Of a DNA stretch of 39,935 nt, positions 24,880 to 33,239 are shown piece after piece. Each line of letters opens with the position of its first letter. Within the stretch, counting starts at the first letter, position 1. The position numbers and the translations under genes were made by a program. This DNA is from Ligilactobacillus salitolerans. GTDB lineage: Bacteria > Bacillota > Bacilli > Lactobacillales > Lactobacillaceae. The stretch spans positions 1 through 39,935 of the forward strand of contig NZ_BFFP01000024.1 of assembly GCF_003864415.1 (NCBI RefSeq), written 5' to 3'. The notes below the pieces were generated by a model that was not told the origin of the DNA, searched no databases, and saw only the letters and a program-made list of their open reading frames with translations.

Positions 24880-25791
24880 TTATTCTTGTTTGTGCGCCCG
24901 ACTCAGATGCTCATCATTGTTAGAATGTGAGCGGGGCTCATGTTTACTGTCTTTCACAGCTTTTTGGGAGCTGTCCGAGCTTTTTTTCCGGTAGGCGATC
25001 CGGACATCTAAACTGTAGGGATGTTCGACTTCGACCACACCTTGGCGAGCTGCTGCTTTAGCGGGTCCGCCAGTCAAAACGGCCGTTGCCAAGAACAGAT
25101 CAAATTTCTGCGCCGCCTCTACCGCGGGCAAAAGCCCCACCGTTTTGACGGTGGCGACATCAACGGAACGCATCTGATTGACCCCGCCGCGGATCACAAG
25201 TTTTTGATCATTAACTGACATTGCAAAGTATGGCAATGCCACCGGTTCTGGCAGCTCAGGGACTTCTTTGCCAGTCTCTTGGGCTTGTTTGAAGATCTGC
25301 TTATCGTTTAAACCGGCGTAATCATCGGTGAAAAAGCCGATCTCACGCAAGGTTTTAGCCACCGCCTGCAAGTTCCCGCTTTGGACTGGAGAAATATCCA
25401 GCGTTGCGGGCAAAAATTCTTCATTTTCGAAGATCCCGTTGGTTTGAATAAAACCGCGGCCGCCGTTAGGTTTGACCTGCGGCTGTTCAGAAAGCGGGTC
25501 TTTACCTTGAATATGCAAGACCTTTTCAATTTTAGGCGAAACATCAAATTTAGCTTTTTTGGAAGTGAAATAATAAAAGATATTCAGATAGCAAAAATAA
25601 GCGATGGCTAAAAAAGCTAAGATGAAGAGTGAACCACGCACAGGGAAGCCGTTCGCAAAGAAGCGGTAAGCGACGTAAAGCAGGTAAAAATTACCTACTG
25701 CCGCCAGGAGAGTGTAGATCTGATTTTTAAGTTTCACACTCAAATTAACGTAGCCCAGTGAAGCGGCAATGGTTTGAATTAATGTAAACAT
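24880..25791 (-). CDS. Conserved lactobacillar membrane protein of unknown function
   Basis: A 303-aa protein. Two hydrophobic segments lie near the N-terminus (about 25-45, LLAAVGNFYLLYVAYRFF, and 53-75, SLFILAFLAIAYFCYLNIFYYF). A large soluble domain (about 80-265) and a charged, Ser/His-rich tail (SSDSSQKAVKDSKHEPRSHSNNDEH) follow. It recalls a conserved Lactobacillales family that I remember as DUF6681, but this could not be checked. The ribosome binding site is GGAGGG. It begins 15 nt after the serine-rich gene, so the two are cotranscribed and probably act together at the envelope. No catalytic motif is seen. Confidence 0.6.
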   Translation of the reverse strand: MFTLIQTIAASLGYVNLSVKLKNQIYTLLAAVGNFYLLYVAYRFFANGFPVRGSLFILAFLAIAYFCYLNIFYYFTSKKAKFDVSPKIEKVLHIQGKDPLSEQPQVKPNGGRGFIQTNGIFENEEFLPATLDISPVQSGNLQAVAKTLREIGFFTDDYAGLNDKQIFKQAQETGKEVPELPEPVALPYFAMSVNDQKLVIRGGVNQMRSVDVATVKTVGLLPAVEAAQKFDLFLATAVLTGGPAKAAARQGVVEVEHPYSLDVRIAYRKKSSDSSQKAVKDSKHEPRSHSNNDEHLSRAHKQE

Positions 25792-25806
25792 CGACTATCA
25801 CCCTCC

Positions 25807-26265
25807 CTATTCGCCTGTCGTTTGGTTATTTTGTGTCGTATTGTCGTTAGTGGAATTAGTCCCGGCATTATTTTGCTGGTCGTTATTAGAACTGGATTGT
25901 TCATTGGTGCTGCTTTGGTTAGCAGATGAACTATTCTGTGAAGCCGAACTGCTGCTGGCCTGTTCATTTTCATCCGTTGATGAAGCACTTGAAGAATCCT
26001 GTGTCTTATCCTCCGAGGAAGCAGAATCAGCTGAACTAGTGTCTTCCGAAGAGCTGCTCGGTTCGCTCATTGAGCTGCGGGAGTCCTCGGAACTAGAAAC
26101 GACCGAAGAACTAGAAGCAGGCATCGAACTGGAAGAGACCGAAGTCCTAGCTTTTCCTTCAGACGAATGTGTAGCCGTATTGACAACGACGTTGGTCGCG
26201 CCCAGAGCAAGTACGGCTGAAAAAATTGCAAATGGGGTAATAAAAGGTGCAGTCCTTTTGGACAT
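25807..26265 (-). CDS. Serine-rich exported or membrane-anchored protein
   Basis: A 152-aa protein. A short basic start (MSKRTA) is followed by one hydrophobic segment (about 8-30, FITPFAIFSAVLALGATNVVV). The remaining 120 residues are almost all Ser, Glu, Asp, Asn, Gln and Thr, with many SSS and SSE runs. Such a tail is disordered and may be glycosylated outside the cell; this is inference. No LPXTG motif is present, so the N-terminal helix is the only anchor if it is not cleaved. The start ATG 26265 has AAGGAGGGG upstream; a longer frame to 26292 would run through that site. The gene lies upstream of the membrane-protein gene in one operon. Confidence 0.7.
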   Translation of the reverse strand: MSKRTAPFITPFAIFSAVLALGATNVVVNTATHSSEGKARTSVSSSSMPASSSSVVSSSEDSRSSMSEPSSSSEDTSSADSASSEDKTQDSSSASSTDENEQASSSSASQNSSSANQSSTNEQSSSNNDQQNNAGTNSTNDNTTQNNQTTGE

Positions 26266-26358
26266 TTTTGCCCCTCCTTTTTCTTTTGCCATGATAATTT
26301 TTCACGGAAATTTGCTGGTCTGACAAATCCTGCTCAGACTCTCAGCCATCATCTTCTT

Positions 26359-26387
26359 ATTATAGAAGAATTACCCTGCAGGGTGAA
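26359..26387 (-). promoter_or_regulatory. Promoter of the serine-rich gene with a palindrome in its spacer
   Basis: On the minus strand TTCACC (26387-26382), 17 nt and TATAAT (26364-26359) form a promoter about 94 nt before the start. The perfect 12-bp palindrome ACCCTGCAGGGT (26373-26384) covers the end of the -35 and half the spacer, a classic repressor position. Confidence 0.6.
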
Positions 26388-26446
26388 TGCATTTTGAGTC
26401 AATCTTAGATTTTTTTAAATTATTTAAATAAAAAAGGGCTTTCACC

Positions 26447-26890
26447 TTACTGTTGCACAGCACCTGCCGCGACACAGTCAGCGCAGATCCCGTAAATTTC
26501 AAAACGATGGCCCTCGATCTTGGCTCCTGGGAGCTGTTCTTGAAAGTAGTCTAAAGGACATTCTTCAAGTTCCAGCACTGCACCGCAATTGCGGCAGATA
26601 AAATGATGGTGGTGCATCTTGCTAAAGTCGCACTGATACTTAACACGGGTCCCACCCGCTAAATTTTTACTCTCAATGATCCCGATCTGTTCAAACTCTT
26701 TCAAGTTCCGGTAAACCGTATTGTAGCTCATAGTCGGATAGATCTTGCGCATATGTTTATCAACTTCAGTCACCTCAACATAATCATGGCGATGACCGCT
26801 CAAATATTCTAAGAGGCTGCGCCGCTGCTTGGTCAGCTTATACTGATTATTTTTCAAGATCCGAATTGCGTCAGCGATCAAATCTTCCAC
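26447..26890 (-). CDS. Fur-family metal- or peroxide-responsive repressor
   Basis: A 147-aa Fur-family protein. The winged-helix DNA-binding region (about 15-85) includes the recognition block MSYNTVYRNLKEFEQIGII. The structural zinc site is formed by Cys99/Cys102 (CRNC) and Cys136/Cys139 (CADC). The HHHHFIC cluster (93-99) belongs to the metal-binding hinge. Whether it senses iron, zinc or peroxide (Fur, Zur, PerR) cannot be told. The start is uncertain: GTG 26890 is very close to AAGGGA, whereas TTG 26881 is better spaced. It lies 58 nt after the guanylate-kinase-like gene. The dyad ahead of the next gene does not look like a Fur box. Confidence 0.88.
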   Translation of the reverse strand: MEDLIADAIRILKNNQYKLTKQRRSLLEYLSGHRHDYVEVTEVDKHMRKIYPTMSYNTVYRNLKEFEQIGIIESKNLAGGTRVKYQCDFSKMHHHHFICRNCGAVLELEECPLDYFQEQLPGAKIEGHRFEIYGICADCVAAGAVQQ

Positions 26891-26948
26891 ATCCCTTACA
26901 AAATGTAATTATTACTATTAACTATCATAGCATAGAAAGCTGCAGTCG

Positions 26949-27575
26949 TTAACCCTTCTCCTCAGCCGCCTGTTCATGGTCACTTTGCTTGGGGCGCGCC
27001 AACTCTTCTGGAGCTTGATCCACCGAGGAACCAGTCGTTTGGAGCCAGTCAGCCAAAGCTTGCTTGGTCTGCTCCCAGTCGTTATTGCGGATGACACAGG
27101 CATGCCCTTGCAATTGCTGGGGCAAATGGAGGTCCCGTTGTGCTTCTTGGCTGGCCAGACGCTGTTTGATCAGCGCAGAAGTGTCGCCGCGTTGGGCTAA
27201 GCGCACCGCTTGCTGCGTTTGACTACTAGTTAGGTACAAGACCAAAGTTTGTTGCGGCAGCTGCTGCAAGTATGAGATTGCGCCCGCTGTATCTAAAACG
27301 ATTACTGCCCAATCATGTTTTTGCCAAGCTTTTTGCAGACCTTCTAAGGAGGAGCCGTATTTTTTGCCGTCATACTCAACATGCTCGAGAAAATGATTTT
27401 CAAAAAACGTGGCATCCGTCTCAAAATAATAGTCCACGCCTTCTTGTTCCCCCGTCCGTTTCGGCCGGGTGGTGTGCGTCAGGACTTTCTGCATGCCATA
27501 TTCTTTGGTTAAATAATTGCGGACAGTCGTCTTGCCGGTCCCTGGTGCGCCGCTGATCACGACCACTTGCTTCAT
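26949..27575 (-). CDS. Guanylate-kinase-like P-loop protein
   Basis: A 208-aa protein. The N-terminal P-loop GAPGTGKTT (9-17) is followed by THTTRPKRTGEQEGVDYYF (about 33-52), the GMP-binding region of guanylate kinases (TTRxxRxGExxGxDYxF). The KYGSSLEGL block and VLDTAGA fit the same fold. It departs from housekeeping Gmk in its C-terminal half, which is Gln-rich with a weakly conserved lid and a charged tail (ELARPKQSDHEQAAEEKG). It is thus probably a paralogue with altered function. The ribosome binding site is AGGGGG. It precedes the Fur-family gene on the same strand. Confidence 0.72.
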   Translation of the reverse strand: MKQVVVISGAPGTGKTTVRNYLTKEYGMQKVLTHTTRPKRTGEQEGVDYYFETDATFFENHFLEHVEYDGKKYGSSLEGLQKAWQKHDWAVIVLDTAGAISYLQQLPQQTLVLYLTSSQTQQAVRLAQRGDTSALIKQRLASQEAQRDLHLPQQLQGHACVIRNNDWEQTKQALADWLQTTGSSVDQAPEELARPKQSDHEQAAEEKG

Positions 27576-27599
27576 GAAAATTCCCCCTAAAATGATCCT

Positions 27600-27784
27600 A
27601 TAAGTGACTGATCTGAACCATAAATCTTAAATGTATTATCGTATTAACCTATTTTTCCATTTTAACATTGCCTCATTTTTCTGGGTATTATTTCGTCTGG
27701 TGAATTTTTCCCTGTCACGATCGCAAAAGTACAGTAAAGCCAGCAGCTATTTTTTCTCGTTTGCAAAAAAAGTTCTAATTTAAC
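27600..27784. other. Divergent intergenic stretch upstream of the APC permease
   Basis: AT-rich DNA between the divergent guanylate-kinase-like gene and the permease. No reading frame with a ribosome binding site and no strong hairpin was found. It must hold the minus-strand promoter, which I could not place. Confidence 0.3.
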
Positions 27785-27813
27785 TTTAACATTCTAATGC
27801 TTTGTGTTATAAC
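27785..27813 (+). promoter_or_regulatory. Promoter of the APC permease gene
   Basis: TTTAAC (27785-27790), 17 nt and TATAAC (27808-27813) precede the permease ATG by about 97 nt. Confidence 0.5.
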
Positions 27814-27910
27814 CTTATGTATACTGTTTTCACATACGTATCAAATCAGTCTTAATTAAATTCTCATTTTTAACTAAACTAATATTTTATTTTGAACTGG
27901 AGGTATTTTT

Positions 27911-29344
27911 ATGAGTTTAAGGGAACGCGTCACCCGCAAGGAGGACCTGTCACGTTACTTGGACCAAGATCAGCATTTTGAAAAAACTTTAGGTTCTTCT
28001 GACCTGATCGCAATGGGCGTGGGGGCAGTGATCGGAACGGGGATCTTCATCTTACCCGGTACAGTTGCTGCTGTCCATAGCGGCCCTGGTATCGTTTTGT
28101 CCTTCGTTTTAGCAGCCATCGTCTGTTCCACCGCAGCTATGTGTTATGCGGAATTTTCTTCGGCGTTACCGATTGCTGGAAGTGCTTATTCTTTCGGTAA
28201 CGTTATTTTCGGCGAAGGTACCGGCTGGTTTTTAGGCTGGTCGCTGATCCTAGAATACATGCTGGCAGTGGCCGCTGTTTCGACCGGCTTTGCATCTTAC
28301 TTCAATTCCTTTATTGCAGGTTTTAATTTACATATCCCACAGGCCTTCAATGGTCCGTTTGACCCAGCCCACGGAACTTACTTTAACCTGGTAGCGGTCT
28401 TGATCGTCTGGTTTATTTTCTGGCTTTTATCTCGCGGTGTCTCAACCTCGATGAAGATCAATAACTTAATGGTCGTGATCAAAATTGCGATCATTATCCT
28501 GTTCCTTTTAGTGGGGGCTTTCTACATTAAACCAAGCAACTGGACTCCTTTTGCCCCGTTTGGTTCTAAAGGCATCTTCACGGGGGCCTCGCTGGTCTTC
28601 TTTGCTTACCTTGGTTTCGACTGTGTTTCAGCGGCAGCTGCCGAAGTTAAACAGCCTGAAAAAAATATGCCGCGCGGGATCATTGGCACCTTAGTGATCT
28701 GTACTGTGCTTTACATGCTGGTTTCCATTGTTTTAACTGGCATGGTCAAATACACTAAGCTCAATGTCGGCAATCCAGTGGCCTTCGCTTTACAGCTTGT
28801 CCATCAAAATTGGGCGGCTGGTGTGATCTCGATCGGTGCGATGCTTGGCATGTTCACGATGATGGTCTCGATGATCTACTCCGCTTCCCGACTAATTTAT
28901 TCGATCGGCCGCGATGGTCTTTTCCCTAAGTTTTTGGGTAAGATCAACGACAAAAACCACCTGCCGCAGCATAGTATGCTGGTCGTCACGATCATTATCA
29001 GTCTCACCGGTGGTATGTTATCCTTAGATCAGCTGACCAACCTGGTCAATATCGGAACACTGATGGCCTTCACTTTTGTTTCAGCAGGGATCATCCCCCT
29101 GCGCAAGCGTAAGGACATCCCCAACGAAAACGGCTTTAAAGTACCCTTCTACCCGGTCTTGCCGATCATCTCAGTCCTTCTTTGTATTTTGATGCTGACC
29201 CAGCTGTCAAAAGAAACCTGGCTGATGTTCTTGATCTGGCTGGTCCTTGGCATCGTGATCTACTTTGGCTATGGGATCAAACATAGTCAACTAGCTCAAA
29301 AAGATCCCGTCAGCCAAAACGGCGCCTCTAAAAAAGCTGAATAA
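27911..29344 (+). CDS. APC-superfamily amino-acid permease (YfnA/CAT-like)
   Basis: A 477-aa membrane protein with about 12 hydrophobic segments. The first helix carries the substrate-binding turn GVGAVIGTGIFILPG, the hallmark of APC transporters. Helix 3 and the ALPIAGSAYSFGNVIFGEGTGWFLGWSLILEYMLA region and the AAAAEVKQPEKNMPRGIIG block after helix 6 match the cationic amino-acid transporter (CAT/YfnA) branch. The substrate is a single amino acid taken up with protons; its identity is uncertain. The ribosome binding site is GGAGG. It is a single-gene unit ending at the terminator at 29358-29405. Confidence 0.92.
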   Translation: MSLRERVTRKEDLSRYLDQDQHFEKTLGSSDLIAMGVGAVIGTGIFILPGTVAAVHSGPGIVLSFVLAAIVCSTAAMCYAEFSSALPIAGSAYSFGNVIFGEGTGWFLGWSLILEYMLAVAAVSTGFASYFNSFIAGFNLHIPQAFNGPFDPAHGTYFNLVAVLIVWFIFWLLSRGVSTSMKINNLMVVIKIAIIILFLLVGAFYIKPSNWTPFAPFGSKGIFTGASLVFFAYLGFDCVSAAAAEVKQPEKNMPRGIIGTLVICTVLYMLVSIVLTGMVKYTKLNVGNPVAFALQLVHQNWAAGVISIGAMLGMFTMMVSMIYSASRLIYSIGRDGLFPKFLGKINDKNHLPQHSMLVVTIIISLTGGMLSLDQLTNLVNIGTLMAFTFVSAGIIPLRKRKDIPNENGFKVPFYPVLPIISVLLCILMLTQLSKETWLMFLIWLVLGIVIYFGYGIKHSQLAQKDPVSQNGASKKAE

Positions 29345-29357
29345 CTAGCCTAAATGC

Positions 29358-29405
29358 AAAAGCTTCCCGTCAAATGACTATCAGGTCTTGGTGGGAAGCT
29401 TTTTT
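29358..29405 (+). terminator. Terminator of the APC permease gene
   Basis: AAAAGCTTCCC (29358-29368) pairs perfectly with GGGAAGCTTTT (29393-29403), with six T at 29400-29405. Confidence 0.88.
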
Positions 29406-29418
29406 GCTCTTTTTGTCA

Positions 29419-29480
29419 GCTCGGACGTTACTTTGCCAAACTTGTGGCCGACCTTAGGAGCTCGGACGTTTCTTTGATAG
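29419..29480 (+). repeat. Convergent-gap repeat array B (41-bp period)
   Basis: One full unit begins GCTCGGAC at 29419 and contains GTTACTTTGCCAAACTTGTG then GCCGACC, nearly identical to the units of array A, 17.5 kb away. A second, partial unit starts exactly 41 bp later at 29460 and decays after GTTTCTTTG. CGGACG (29422-29427) can pair with TGGCCG (29445-29450) with one mismatch and one wobble. The array lies between two opposed terminators in a convergent gap. Confidence 0.8.
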
Positions 29481-29578
29481 TCCACCAGCAGCTATGACAG
29501 AATCAGCCTTTTGAGGCCGTACATTTTGTTGCAATCACTCCTAGTCTAGTTCAAGCGAAAAATAACTTTGCGAAACAC

Positions 29579-29620
29579 AAAAAGACCGCCAAATTCTCAA
29601 ATAACGCGAAAATTTACCGG
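29579..29620 (-). terminator. Terminator of ribU
   Basis: On the minus strand CCGGTAAATTTTC (29620-29608) pairs with GAGAATTTGGCGG (29598-29586) with few mismatches, followed by TCTTTTT. Confidence 0.65.
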
Positions 29621-29642
29621 CCTAATGACGGAACAATAATAG

Positions 29643-30239
29643 TTAGAATTGTTTGTGGCTGACTTTGAAGCCGGCAGCCTTAGCAGAAAGCCAGCCGTGG
29701 ATCTTAGCATAAACCAGCGCAAAGACTGCGATGACCGACGCTCCCTTGAGCAGATTGAACGGGATCACGCCATAAAGAACCATTTTGCTGATCGGCAAGG
29801 AAAGCTGCATCCCTAAAGCCGAGATATATGCAGGCATGATCACCGCCACATTAGCGACTGCCAAAATCAGTGTTAAAGCGGCCGTCCCGGCTAGTCCAGC
29901 CAGCAAGTAGTCTTTGACCCGCGGATCGTCCTTACCGCGCAAGATCAGGTAAACTGGCAAAGCGATCGCTAGGGTCGAGATAAACTCAGTCGAAGCATCG
30001 ATCAGGTTAGGCAAAGAAACACCCGAGACGATGAAAAAAAGTACCGAGCGCAAAAGGCCGATCGTCAGCCCCCCGCTAAGTCCTAAAGCGAAAAAGCCCA
30101 GCAAAACGGGCACATCAGCGAACTCGATCTTTAAGTACGGGACCAGCGGAATAATTGGAAAAGCGATGAATCTTAAAAGGTAAGAAACACCTGCCAAACC
30201 CGCTGCGATGACCCATTTTTTCATTGAACTATCCTTCAT
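29643..30239 (-). CDS. ribU: Riboflavin ECF transporter substrate-binding component RibU
   Basis: A 199-aa membrane protein with six predicted helices. IPLVPYLKIEFADVPVLLGFFALG matches the RibU substrate-binding loop, where the family has a conserved K/E-F-x-D-x-P pattern. It binds riboflavin and works with the shared ECF module (EcfA1/A2/T), which is encoded elsewhere. The FMN riboswitch directly upstream independently confirms the role. The start chosen is ATG 30239 with GGAGGG 7 nt upstream. A longer frame runs back into the riboswitch terminator and is not used. Confidence 0.95.
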   Translation of the reverse strand: MKDSSMKKWVIAAGLAGVSYLLRFIAFPIIPLVPYLKIEFADVPVLLGFFALGLSGGLTIGLLRSVLFFIVSGVSLPNLIDASTEFISTLAIALPVYLILRGKDDPRVKDYLLAGLAGTAALTLILAVANVAVIMPAYISALGMQLSLPISKMVLYGVIPFNLLKGASVIAVFALVYAKIHGWLSAKAAGFKVSHKQF

Positions 30240-30320
30240 TATTAAACCCTCCATTATTTTCAGGCCGGTTTTGCCCGCACCCTTTGAATAGAGGTTTATC
30301 TTCACAGGTAATGAATACAC

Positions 30321-30380
30321 AAAAATACTCTGCCGCCGCTTCAGGACAACAGAGTTAATTTGCACACTTCAAATTACTCT
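30321..30380 (-). promoter_or_regulatory. Expression platform of the FMN riboswitch
   Basis: Terminator: ACTCTG (30355-30350 on minus) pairs with CAGAGT (30332-30327), followed by ATTTTT. Antiterminator: AGAGTAATTTG (30380-30370) pairs with CAAATTAACTCT (30362-30351) with one bulge. Both use ACTCT, so they exclude each other. This is transcriptional control: FMN favours the terminator. Confidence 0.8.
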
Positions 30381-30499
30381 ATCTTCTTCCATCCAGACTT
30401 TACTGTCGGTCTTGGAGTCGCACCAAGTCAACCTTATCACACGATAAGGGTCGCGGACTATCACCGCCGGTCGGGAATTTCACCCTGCCCTGAAGATAA
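30379..30499 (-). ncRNA. FMN riboswitch (RFN element)
   Basis: Read on minus, the conserved RFN blocks occur in order: TTATCTTCAGGGCAGGGTG, AATTCCCGACCGGCGGT, AGTCCGCGA, a variable hairpin (CCTTATCGTGTGATAAGG), GACTTGGTGCGACTCCAAG, then CCGACAGTAAAGTCTGGATG and GAAGAAGATA, which closes P1 with TATCTTC. This is an unmistakable RFN aptamer. It lies upstream of ribU and senses FMN. Confidence 0.97.
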
Positions 30500-30520
30500 A
30501 CCAAATATACTTACCTTAGT

Positions 30521-30549
30521 ATGGTAACATTTTTGAAGTTAAACTGCAA
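30521..30549 (-). promoter_or_regulatory. ribU promoter
   Basis: On the minus strand TTGCAG (30549-30544), 17 nt and TACCAT (30526-30521) lie about 20 nt before the aptamer. Confidence 0.5.
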
Positions 30550-30608
30550 GCGGTTTAGCTCAAATTTTTTCCTCCGCCTTTAAAACTGCAGTTCCACAGT
30601 CCTTGCGG

Positions 30609-30614
30609 TATAAT
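30609..30614 (+). promoter_or_regulatory. pepX -10 element
   Basis: TATAAT at 30609-30614 lies 36 nt before the pepX ATG. No convincing -35 is seen, so confidence is moderate. Confidence 0.45.
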
Positions 30615-30650
30615 GATTGATAACTATATCAAGGCAAGGAAGGTAAAGAA

Positions 30651-33080
30651 ATGAAATTTAATCAATACTCCGGTGTTTCAACTCCCTACCGCCAGCAAGT
30701 TGCTGAATTACAGGAGATCTCTTATTTAGACCAGCTGGTCACGCCGCAAACTGACCTCAACGAACTTTGGCTCTCATTTTTATCCAAGTCATTTCCGCAA
30801 GCCAAGAGCCAAGCCGTCCTGCGCCAGCAGATCGGTAACATCCTAGCGTCAGCGACACAAAACGTCTGGGATTTCACCGCAGAGCACACCGTTGACGCTG
30901 CTGCTTTTTACACGGTGGGTTTGCAGTTACTGGGCTTCACTTGCGGGGATGATTTTCAAATTGCTGCGCCATTAGAAGCACTCAAGGATTTTAACCTTTT
31001 CTACCACCCGCAGATTTCTGAGGTCACTGACCTGATCGCTGCCTGGTACGATCTCCTCAACACGCGGGGCAAAAATGGTCAGATTCTGCTCGATACCTTA
31101 GCCAGCCAAGGCTACTTTCTTGCCCTGACAGATCTGCCGGCCAGCCAAAAGCCACTGCTCTTTAACGGCAAATCACAGCCTGTTTTCAATACAGACGAGC
31201 TGATCCGTGAGGTCGTCTACATTGAGTCCAGTCTGGACACCGACCATGATGGTCAACTGGACCTGCTCAAAGCGGAGATCTTGCGTCCACAAGACACCAA
31301 TGCCGGGCTAAAAGTTCCAGCCGTTTATACCGCCAGTCCCTACAACCAAGGGACTAATGATGAGGCGGGAGATAAAATGATGCACAATGTCGACACTCCT
31401 TTGACCCGCAAAAAACCTAACGAGCTGACTTATGCAGACATCGAATACCACGCGCCGGAAACTAAACTCCCGCCCAAAAGAAAGGTCCAAGGCCAAGCGC
31501 AACAAGCTGAGGAAAGCTTTGCCCGGGAACAGTCTTACACCTTAAACGATTACTTGGCCGCGCGCGGGTTCGCGATCGTCTATGCCGCTGGGATCGGTAC
31601 TCGCGGGTCGCAAGGCGTGCGGACCTGTGGCGACCCTGCCGAAACAGCTTCAACGATCGCGATCATCGAATGGCTGGCCGGCAACCGGCGTGCCTTTACC
31701 AACCGCACTGATAATATCGAGATCAAAGCATGGTGGTGCAACGGTTCAGTTGCCATGACCGGCCGCTCTTATTTAGGCACCTTGGCCACCGCCGCAGCGA
31801 CCACGGGTGTTGACGGTCTAAAGACGATCATTTCCGAAGCTGCAATTTCTAACTGGTACGATTATTACCGTGAAAACGGCTTGGTGGTCGCACCGGGCGG
31901 CTTTCCTGGAGAGGATGCTGACGTTTTGGCAGAAGAATGTTTCAGCCGGCAACTCGATGGGGCGGACTATCTGCAAGCTAAAGAAACGTTTGCCCAACAA
32001 CTGGCTGAAATCACAGCCGGACAAGACCGCAAAACCGGTGATTATAATGAATTTTGGGATGCCCGCAATTATTTAAAAAACGTCCACAATATCAAGTGTG
32101 ATGTCTTGATGGTCCATGGCTTAAACGATTGGAACGTCAAACCGCGCAACGTTTATAATCTATACAATGCCCTGGCAGATCTGCCGGTCGCACGCAAATT
32201 GATCTTACACCAAGGGCAGCATATCTACATTAATGCCTTCCGTTCGCTGGATTACAGTGAAATGATCAATTTGTGGCTGACACATGAACTTTATGCAGTC
32301 GATAATGGGGCTGAAAAACTCTTGCCGGACGTCTTGGTCCAAGACAACGTCCAACCAGAAACTTGGCACGAATACCCTGACTGGGAACAAACTGCCACGC
32401 TGAGCCGGGAATTGTTTTTGGCACCGGAAAAGCTGACCTTAACCAAAGCTGCCGCGAAGCACTGCCTGAGTTTCCAGGACCATTTGCCTGAACCAGACCT
32501 AAAAAAATTCCGCCAGAGTGAAACGGCGTGGCAAGCTGAACTGCTAGACCAAAATTCCAAGGTCATGGCTAATAACCGGCTGATCTTTAAGACAGAACCG
32601 CTAACTGAAGAACTGGTGGTGCGCGGGGCGGCGCATTTGAAGCTAAAAGCATCCGCCAGTCTGGATCATGGACTGCTGTCAGTAATGCTGGTCGATTACG
32701 GTCAAGCCAAACGTTTAGGCGTAATTCCGGCTATTTTAGGGTGCAAAAGTATCAGCAGCGGCTATCACTGGCGTGAAGACGACCTAAATGAATTTCAGCT
32801 GACCAAGCCCACTCCTTGCAAAATGATCAGCAAAGCCCACATCAACTTGCAGAACCGGACTGCTGCCTATCGGACGGATGACTTGATCCCCGGTGAATTC
32901 TACGACTTGGAATTTGACCTCCAGCCGACTTTCTACCGCTTACCGGCTGACCATCAGCTTGGTTTAGTCGTTTACTCGACTGATATGGGCATGACAGTGC
33001 GCGGCAATGAGGACAATACCTACCAATTGGACCTAGCTGGCTGCTCATTGACCTTCAACGCAACACAAACAAGCAAATAA
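30651..33080 (+). CDS. pepX: X-prolyl dipeptidyl aminopeptidase
   Basis: An 809-aa cytoplasmic S15-family serine peptidase that removes X-Pro dipeptides from peptide N-termini. The nucleophile is in MTGRSYLGT (Ser about 370, typical GxSYxG). The acid is in HGLNDWNVK and the histidine in HQGQHIY. YIESSLDTDHDGQLDLL and TRGSQGVRTCGD are strong family blocks. The N-terminal helical domain and C-terminal beta-sandwich domain are present, so the length is normal. No signal peptide. The ribosome binding site is AAGGAAGG. With the nearby PepI-like peptidase it completes breakdown of proline-rich casein-type peptides imported by Opp. Confidence 0.97.
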   Translation: MKFNQYSGVSTPYRQQVAELQEISYLDQLVTPQTDLNELWLSFLSKSFPQAKSQAVLRQQIGNILASATQNVWDFTAEHTVDAAAFYTVGLQLLGFTCGDDFQIAAPLEALKDFNLFYHPQISEVTDLIAAWYDLLNTRGKNGQILLDTLASQGYFLALTDLPASQKPLLFNGKSQPVFNTDELIREVVYIESSLDTDHDGQLDLLKAEILRPQDTNAGLKVPAVYTASPYNQGTNDEAGDKMMHNVDTPLTRKKPNELTYADIEYHAPETKLPPKRKVQGQAQQAEESFAREQSYTLNDYLAARGFAIVYAAGIGTRGSQGVRTCGDPAETASTIAIIEWLAGNRRAFTNRTDNIEIKAWWCNGSVAMTGRSYLGTLATAAATTGVDGLKTIISEAAISNWYDYYRENGLVVAPGGFPGEDADVLAEECFSRQLDGADYLQAKETFAQQLAEITAGQDRKTGDYNEFWDARNYLKNVHNIKCDVLMVHGLNDWNVKPRNVYNLYNALADLPVARKLILHQGQHIYINAFRSLDYSEMINLWLTHELYAVDNGAEKLLPDVLVQDNVQPETWHEYPDWEQTATLSRELFLAPEKLTLTKAAAKHCLSFQDHLPEPDLKKFRQSETAWQAELLDQNSKVMANNRLIFKTEPLTEELVVRGAAHLKLKASASLDHGLLSVMLVDYGQAKRLGVIPAILGCKSISSGYHWREDDLNEFQLTKPTPCKMISKAHINLQNRTAAYRTDDLIPGEFYDLEFDLQPTFYRLPADHQLGLVVYSTDMGMTVRGNEDNTYQLDLAGCSLTFNATQTSK

Positions 33081-33089
33081 TACTTTTTG

Positions 33090-33124
33090 GCATCAGTCGG
33101 ATGATCTTGGCTGATGCTTTTTTT
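33090..33124 (+). terminator. pepX terminator
   Basis: GCATCAGTC (33090-33098) pairs with GGCTGATGC (33109-33117) with one mismatch, then seven T to 33124. Confidence 0.85.
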
Positions 33125-33188
33125 ACGGAAATTTCTGCAGTTTGCCCAATAAAATGTTAAAATATCCTTATAGAATTATGTTTGTTGT

Positions 33189-33202
33189 TGGGAAAATTCC
33201 CA
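33189..33202. promoter_or_regulatory. Palindrome upstream of the proline peptidase gene
   Basis: TGGGAA (33189-33194) and TTCCCA (33197-33202) form perfect arms with a 2-nt spacer, about 37 nt before the gene. It may be an operator; no regulator is identified. Confidence 0.35.
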
Positions 33203-33239
33203 CTATCTACATAAAATTTTAAGAAACAAGGTGAACACA

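Noticed and set aside
25841-26323. Plus-strand gene antisense to the serine-rich gene (160 codons, Glu/Leu-rich)
   Set aside because: It mirrors the Ser codon runs of the real gene. No ribosome binding site precedes it, while the minus-strand gene has a promoter, AAGGAGGGG and a signal-like helix.
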